From Cochliopodium minus (Eukaryota; Discosea; Himatismenida; Cochliopodiidae), in NCBI GenBank assembly GCA_024220525.1, contig JAMYWO010000123.1:75646-126377 (forward strand): 50,732 nucleotides of DNA, read 5' to 3'. The position numbers and the translations under genes were made by a program. Every line of letters begins with the position of its first letter. Position 1 is the stretch's first letter. The notes below the pieces were generated by a model. That model ran no database searches. It worked only from the letters and a program-made list of their open reading frames with translations, and was not told the DNA's origin. Positions 45,310 through 50,732 of the stretch are shown here, piece by piece.

Positions 45310-46638
45310 ATGGGAAATAAAGTTCTATTGCCATTCAATAAAAAATTCAAAATTACACAGGTTTCTAATTCAGGATTTTTGGAATCAGTGGATATGAAAC
45401 AACTGAATGAGATTCACTTACCCACCCAAGATTCTATTGGAAAGCAGAAAATAGAAGAGAAATTCGACGATAAAACTTTGCGTGTGGTTTGTATATCTGA
45501 TACTCATGAACAACATGATAAATTGGATTTGCCAGAGGGTGATATCTTGATACATAGTGGTGATATAACGTAAATAAATAAAATTTTTTTTTTTTTATTT
45601 ATAATAATCTCTTTTGTGAGCATATTAATTTATGTTCCATCATAATTGGGAGATGATAATGTTGATAATTCAACAATCCAACATATCATTTGATATTCAA
45701 CATAATAAATGCTTATGCAGAATTCTCACTCTCAAAAATTAATTCAATTTTTTGAAAAGATACACTGGAGTAAGAAAACGTATAGAGGAGTTCAATGAAT
45801 GGTTGGGAACGTTGAAATTCAAGCACAAAGTAAAATTTTTTAATTTTAATTTTAATTTTAATTTTTATTTTATTTTTTAATTTTAATTTTATTTTTTATT
45901 TTTTAAGATAGTTATAGCAGGAAATCATGATTTGACATTTGACAAAGAGTATTACGACAAGAAGTGGAACAGGTATCATGACATAAAAGAAAATAGCGAG
46001 GGAATAAAAGAGTTGCTCACCAACTGCATTTACCTCGAAGACTCTTCCATCACCATCGAAGGGATAAAATTCTATGGTTCACCCTATCAGCCTGAATTTG
46101 GTTAATATTATTATTTTTATTTTATACATTTTATTATTTATTATTTATTTATTTATTTATTTTTATTGAATAAAAGGTGATTGGGCTTACAATTTGAAAC
46201 AAAATGAATTGGAAGATGAATGGAAAAAGATACCTGATGATGTTGATATTCTAGTAATTTTTATTTATTTATTTTTTATTGGATATTTCTAATTAATTTT
46301 CCATTTTTTAAATAAGATAACACATGGACCTCCTGCAAATTATGGGGGAATAGTAAAAGGAAATCAAGTGGATGCGGGTTGTAAGTTTTTAGCGGAAAGA
46401 ATAAAGAAAGTTAAACGTAAATCTTGAAATAAATTAATTTATTTTGATTTTTTTAATTATTTAATTTATTTTTATTTTTTTAGCTTTGGTACATGTTTGT
46501 GGACATATTCATGAGGGATATGGTGTTAGAAAGGATGATTCAACTGTTTATATTAATTCTTCATCTGTCACTTATAAATATTTCCCTCTTTTTAAACCTG
46601 TCATATTTGATATAACAACAAACACAATTTCAAATTAA
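45310..46638 (+). CDS. Calcineurin-like metallophosphoesterase (MPPED1/2 type)
   Basis: Six exons from ATG 45310 to TAA 46636-46638. After a divergent N-terminus of about 55 residues the metal-binding motifs appear in family order: CISDTHEQHDKL (D-x-H), ILIHSGDIT (GD), VIAGNHDLTF (GNHD), DILITHGPPANYGG (H) and VHVCGHIHEGYGV (GHxH). FYGSPYQPEFGDWAYN and the spacing are as in the MPPED1/MPPED2 (239FB) group and related fungal proteins, which are cyclic-nucleotide or general phosphodiesterases with poorly known physiological substrates. The protein begins MGNKVLLPF, where Gly2 could be N-myristoylated if Met is removed. That is weak, as the motif lacks Ser/Thr at position 6. Confidence 0.92.
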
Positions 46639-46756
46639 ACTTTCAAAAATTTTAAAAAGAAAGAAGAAATGAATTTTTGTTTAATTATTATTTTTATTTT
46701 TTGGTTTTTTTTTTTTGAAAAAAAGAGAAAAAAAAAAAATTAATTTTTTTTTCTTT

Positions 46757-49700
46757 CTAAATCAAACCATTTATATTTTTCATGTAATTGGAAAGGACAG
46801 AAAGATTAGTGGTATTCTGTCATGTAGCATTGAAAAAATGAAAAAAATTAGAATTTATTTTTTTAAAAAAGATTTGTCAATTAAAAAAAAAATAAAAAAA
46901 AAATAAAAATAAAATAAAAAAATAAAATAATAAAATAATAATACGGAGATGAGTTCTTGAACAAATTTCTTGGTTTGGAGTTGTTCTTGTTCACATTGAT
47001 CCATCAAATTCTTTCTCTCATTTAGATGTCTGTTAGAAAGAGCCATAAACTCATTGCGGGAATCGTTCTGTAAGTTATTTATGTCGACGGACAATTGTTT
47101 CAAGTGGTTTTGGTGAGAGGAGATTTCTTTTTGGAAGAGGTCGAAGGCTTTCTTTATTTTCTTGTTGTGTTCGTTGAGGGAGGTGTTGTGGGAGTCAAGC
47201 TTTCTTTTTTGGCGTTCCAACATTGTTTTTCTTTCTTCTGTTTGTTTGTTTTGGAGTGAATCAATCTATAAATAGAAAAAAAATTAGAATAAAATTTTAA
47301 AAATAAAAATAAAAATAAAAATAAAAATAAAAATAAAAATAAAATAAAAATAAAATAAAATAAATAAAAATAAAATAAAATAAAATAAAATAAAATTCTA
47401 AAAATAAAAATAAAAATAAAATAAAAATAAAATAAAATAAAATAAAATAAAAATAAAAAATATTTATTAAAAATATTTTTGGGAAAGAAATTTATTAAAA
47501 AAATAAAAAATAAAATTAAAAATAAATAAATTAAAAATAAAAATAAAAATAAAAATAAATAAATTAAAAATAATAATAAAATTTAAAAGTTTACTTTGTT
47601 TTTAGTTCTGATAAGAAATTCTTTTTGGGTTTCTCTGGACCTAGACTCCCTCTCTTCCAATCTTTTAGAAATGGCTTCATTCAAAGAAACGAGGGCTTGA
47701 GCGATCTGAGAATCTTCTCTCATGAAGGCCAACCTGCTCTCTTCTCCTGTGGATTCTTTGTTCCCTATTTTACTATTTGATGTCTTTTCAAAAAGTAATA
47801 TTGCATAAATAAACAAAAAATTAAAAGAATGTTAATAAAAAACTAAAAATAAAATAAAATAAAATAAAATAAAATAAATTAAAAATCAAAAATGAATTAA
47901 ATATAAAATATAAAATATAAAATATAAAATATAAAATATAAAATATAAAATAAAATTATATTAAAGAATAGATAAAATAAATCAAATGAAAAAAATTAAA
48001 AATATTAAAAAATATTTTAATAAGAATAAAAAAAATAAAAATAAAAAATAAAAGAATAAATTTACTTTTTTTTTATTATTTGTGTTGGGAGGATTGGGAT
48101 TTCTGAGAATGTCGTTCAAAGTGTTGTTGAGAGGAAAAATGTGTTGCAAGGAGTGCTTGGAGGAGACATGATGGGTAGAAGGGGTGGCAAAGAGGCTGGT
48201 GGAGTTGGCAGTGGAAGTGTTGGAGTTCTTCAAGAGGTTGTTGGTGATGAAGGAGGTGTTGGAGAAGGGGGAGATGGGGTTGAACATGCTTGGATCGATC
48301 TTGTTGTTGTTGGAGAGGAAGGTGGAGATGTTTTCAATAGGGAGAGGCATGAAAACGCTTGGATCGTAATCTCCTTCCCCTTCTTTTTCTTGTTGTTTTT
48401 GTTTCTGTAAAAAAAAAATGTTTAAAAATAAAAATAAAAATAAAAAATTAAATAAAAATAATAATATTAAAAATAAAAATAAAAAATAAAAAATCAAATA
48501 AAAATAAAAATAAAATAAAATAAAATTACTGATATGAGTTGTTGTTTCTTGGAATTAGTTTCTTTGTTATTGCCAGTTTTCTTCTCCTCATTCTTCTTGT
48601 CTTCATCTTTTTTCTTGTTTACGGACTTAGTGGAAGTAGCAGAGCCTTTCTTGGTGAGAGAAGGCTTAGATCTGGTTACGTTTCTGGGAGGAGCGAAAGC
48701 CAAAGAATTTTCATCATCTCCTATTTTTTGAAAGACTTTTCCAGTGACAAGATCCTTCTCCAAGACATTGTTCTCCTCCTCTTTCTTACTTTTTCTTTGA
48801 AGATTCTTTTTTGTTTGATTGTCTTTTTTGAGTTGATCATCTTTCTTTTTGGCGATGGACTTGGAGATTTTGGGCTTCTCTACTTCTGTGCTGGTCTTCT
48901 TGGCTTGGACGAGTTGCACTTGCTCCTTTGGCGGCTCCTCCACAGGGTAACCTTGAGGTAAAAAAGCAATGGAGGATCTGTTGACGACAGGAGAAGAAAA
49001 CTCGAGGAATTCCTCATAACTCTCCTCTTTTTTCTCTTGTATGAGATCATTTTCTTTTAATGTTTCTTTTATGGAGGGGTTATTTGTAGTGGAGGAAGTT
49101 TCTTTTGCGGATGTTTTTTTGGGAGCGTTGGTGTCTTGAGATACTTTCTTCTTAAAGTCCAATATGTAGCAGATCTCCGAAATGTCCTCGTCACTGAACA
49201 CCAACTCGATCTCCACTTTCTGAGAAGACCCCTCTATAGAAAAGATATCCCCGTGGTTCTCTTTGAGGACGTTGTTCAATGAAAGGGACTTGGAGGATGT
49301 CTTCAAGAGCTCTTGGGGAAGCAAGTAAGCCTTGTTCATGATGAATGAGGCTGATTTGTACAACAAGTTGAAGGAGTCTATGCTGTCGAGTGGTACGGAG
49401 ACGAAGGATGGTACTTCCACCTCTACTTTTGGGTTCTTTCTTGGTGGTCCCTTCTTCTCCACTTTCTCTTTTTTCTTTACGTACCATATTGTGAGTTCTA
49501 CACTTGTCAGATCACACCACTACAAAAAAAAAATAATATTATGTATTTTGAAAAAAAAAAGTTTGAAATAGTTTAAAATTTTTTATTATTTTTAATCTTC
49601 GAAATTTTTTTTCTTACTGTTGCCTTTATTTCGTCTATTTGATCTTTATTTATCTTTATGTTGGATATTTCGAAAGATCTTATCTTTCTTTTCTCTTCAG

Positions 49701-50732
49701 GTATCAACTTGTTGAGAAGGTTGAGAAAGCTTCTGCACTCTGCCAAGAAGTTGGAGGGATTGATTTGCAAGAATACAGGTGCCAACTTGGAGAACTTTTG
49801 GGTGAACATCTTCTCCAACTCTTTGGCTGTCTCATTTTTACAAAGTCTGTAGAAGATCTCAAATATGACTGCTTGAAAATGATAATCTTTGGAAAACAAA
49901 AAAATAATATTGATTAAATGGAAATATTGTTTAATTAAAATCTTTTTTAAATAATATTTTTATTTTTACTTTCTGAATCTACGATTAAAGAAAATAATGT
50001 GTTTAACTTTGTGTAGAAATTGAAGCTCTTGATGAACAAATTTGTATTTTCCTTTCTGCATGTTATCAAAAAAAAAAAAATCAAAAGGTATAAAATGTAT
50101 AAAAATTTATTTTAGAAGAAAATTTTCATTAAAATTTTATTTGAAAATTCTTACGAATATGCAATGCATGGATTGAATGTTTCTGCTGCGCTCATTCTGA
50201 TTTGTATGTTGTATGATTTATTCTCTATAACTTGCATCAATTTGACAAGGAATTTCTTTCCTACTTGTTGCTTGAAAGAATCATCGTGGGAGATATAATC
50301 TTGTAATATGAAGCATAATTCTGAGAACAATTCGATATGTTGCTTTGTACTTTCTTTCTGCAAGATATTCAAAAGACTATTCAATAATCCCGCTTTATAT
50401 AAATTCTTCAATGATGCTTCATTTTCGTTGAAAATTTGAATCACTTTGAATAAACTTTCTAATTTATTTGGATCTGTGATCTATTTTTAAATTTTTAAAC
50501 GATGAAAAATTTTATGTAAAAAAATTATAAGAGTATATATTTATTTGTGGTTCTATTTACCTTTCCTATTTGTTGGCATAATGTTTTTGCATCGATGATT
50601 GCGATATTGGGTGCATTACCTTCGTACAATTGGATGAATTCGTTGATCCTTTCAGGGAAAAGGATGGAATCAATGCAATCTAAGATTTCTTTCAACTGAA
50701 AAATGATAATCAATGAATTTTATTGATTAAAT
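46757..50732 (-). CDS. SYCP2/Red1-like meiotic chromosome-axis protein (5' end outside the window)
   Basis: At least nine exons on the minus strand, open at the right edge. The order of regions fits SYCP2. First comes an armadillo-like helical domain (SLLNILQKES, ELCFILQDYISHDD, then AVIFEIFYRLCKNETAKELE and CRSFLNLLNKLIPEEKRKIR). A Spt16M-like domain follows (WCDLTSVELTIWYV, VSVPLDSIDSFNLLY, LSLNNVLKENHGDIF). Then there is a long disordered Lys/Ser/Glu-rich and Asn/Ser-rich region, and a C-terminal coiled coil (LERQKRKLDSHNTSLNEHNK, KQLSVDINNLQNDSRNE). The 3' exon 46816-46757 fits in phase and ends GLI then TAG. SYCP2, Red1 and plant ASY3 build the meiotic chromosome axis together with HORMA proteins. 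The domain order is a good match; residue identity is low, so orthology is inferred. Confidence 0.68.
47295..47460. repeat. (AAAAT)n / (AAAT)n microsatellite in an intron
   Basis: Around 165 bases of AAAAT and AAAAATA units in an intron of the SYCP2-like gene between its last coiled-coil exons. Confidence 0.85.
47895..47955. repeat. (TAAAATA)n tandem repeat in an intron
   Basis: A short array of AAAATAT units, in phase for about eight copies, within an intron of the SYCP2-like gene. Confidence 0.8.

Noticed and set aside
46715-46906. 63-codon plus-strand frame after the metallophosphoesterase
   Set aside because: Poly-Lys low-complexity frame overlapping the last exon of the SYCP2-like gene on the other strand.
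48141-48410. Gly/Val-rich plus-strand frame
   Set aside because: Antisense of the Asn/Ser/Thr-rich part of the SYCP2-like protein, whose frame is flanked by proper donors and acceptors.

Overview
The window looks like nuclear DNA of an unidentified, very AT-rich, intron-dense unicellular eukaryote. Every recognisable gene is a eukaryotic housekeeping or signalling gene, and most are cut into several exons. Introns usually run from GTAAAA-like donors to T-rich tracts ending in AG. Introns and intergenic DNA are almost pure A/T with many (A4-6T)n tracts, and the standard genetic code fits all reconstructed exons. Tup1 with its N-terminal tetramerisation region, a P2X channel, COMMD9, BROX, SMG8 and a SYCP2-like axis protein occur together. 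This suggests an opisthokont or amoebozoan protist or an early-diverging fungal relative, but I cannot name it. No rRNA, tRNA, CRISPR array, bacterial operon or virus was seen.

Left part (1-20425): 5' half of a BROX gene (minus), Rogdi/Rav2 (minus), an F-box/LRR protein, a Sel1-repeat protein, a mitochondrial YqeY/Aim41 protein, Ubc7/UBE2G2 (minus), a small tail-anchored protein (minus), Tup1, a membrane-anchored NTR-like protein (minus), an about 11-TM protein ending in an SH3 domain, and a 5'-truncated coiled-coil protein (minus). Middle part (20427-36827): a single-pass membrane protein, RPB10 (minus), a monocarboxylate-transporter-like MFS protein (minus), AP-1 sigma, acyl-protein thioesterase (minus), two unrecognised genes (minus), SMG8, and the 3' half of BROX (minus). 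Right part (36829-50732): 3' half of a SAPS-domain PP6/Sit4 regulatory subunit, a P2X receptor (minus), COMMD9, the farnesyl/geranylgeranyl-transferase alpha subunit (minus), a metallophosphoesterase and a SYCP2/Red1-like protein (minus, running off the right edge).

The two single unknown bases (20426 and 36828) look like contig joins. Genes on both sides of each lack their 5' ends, and the second sits between inverted (A6T)n arms. The BROX gene is the key clue. Its first four exons are at 1459-182 and its last four at 36645-35464, on the same strand but in the wrong order. Donor and acceptor phases match exactly if position 36827 is followed by position 1. Either the scaffold order is permuted (20427-36827 should precede 1-20425) or this segment exists as a circle or tandem copy.

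Functional links: the BROX C-terminus is a CaaX-type box (CHIL), and the window also carries the alpha subunit shared by the two CaaX prenyltransferases. BROX, AP-1 sigma, COMMD9, Rogdi/Rav2 and P2X all belong to endolysosomal or membrane-traffic biology, but I see no sign of a co-regulated cluster. Several divergent pairs share intergenic gaps under 100 bp.
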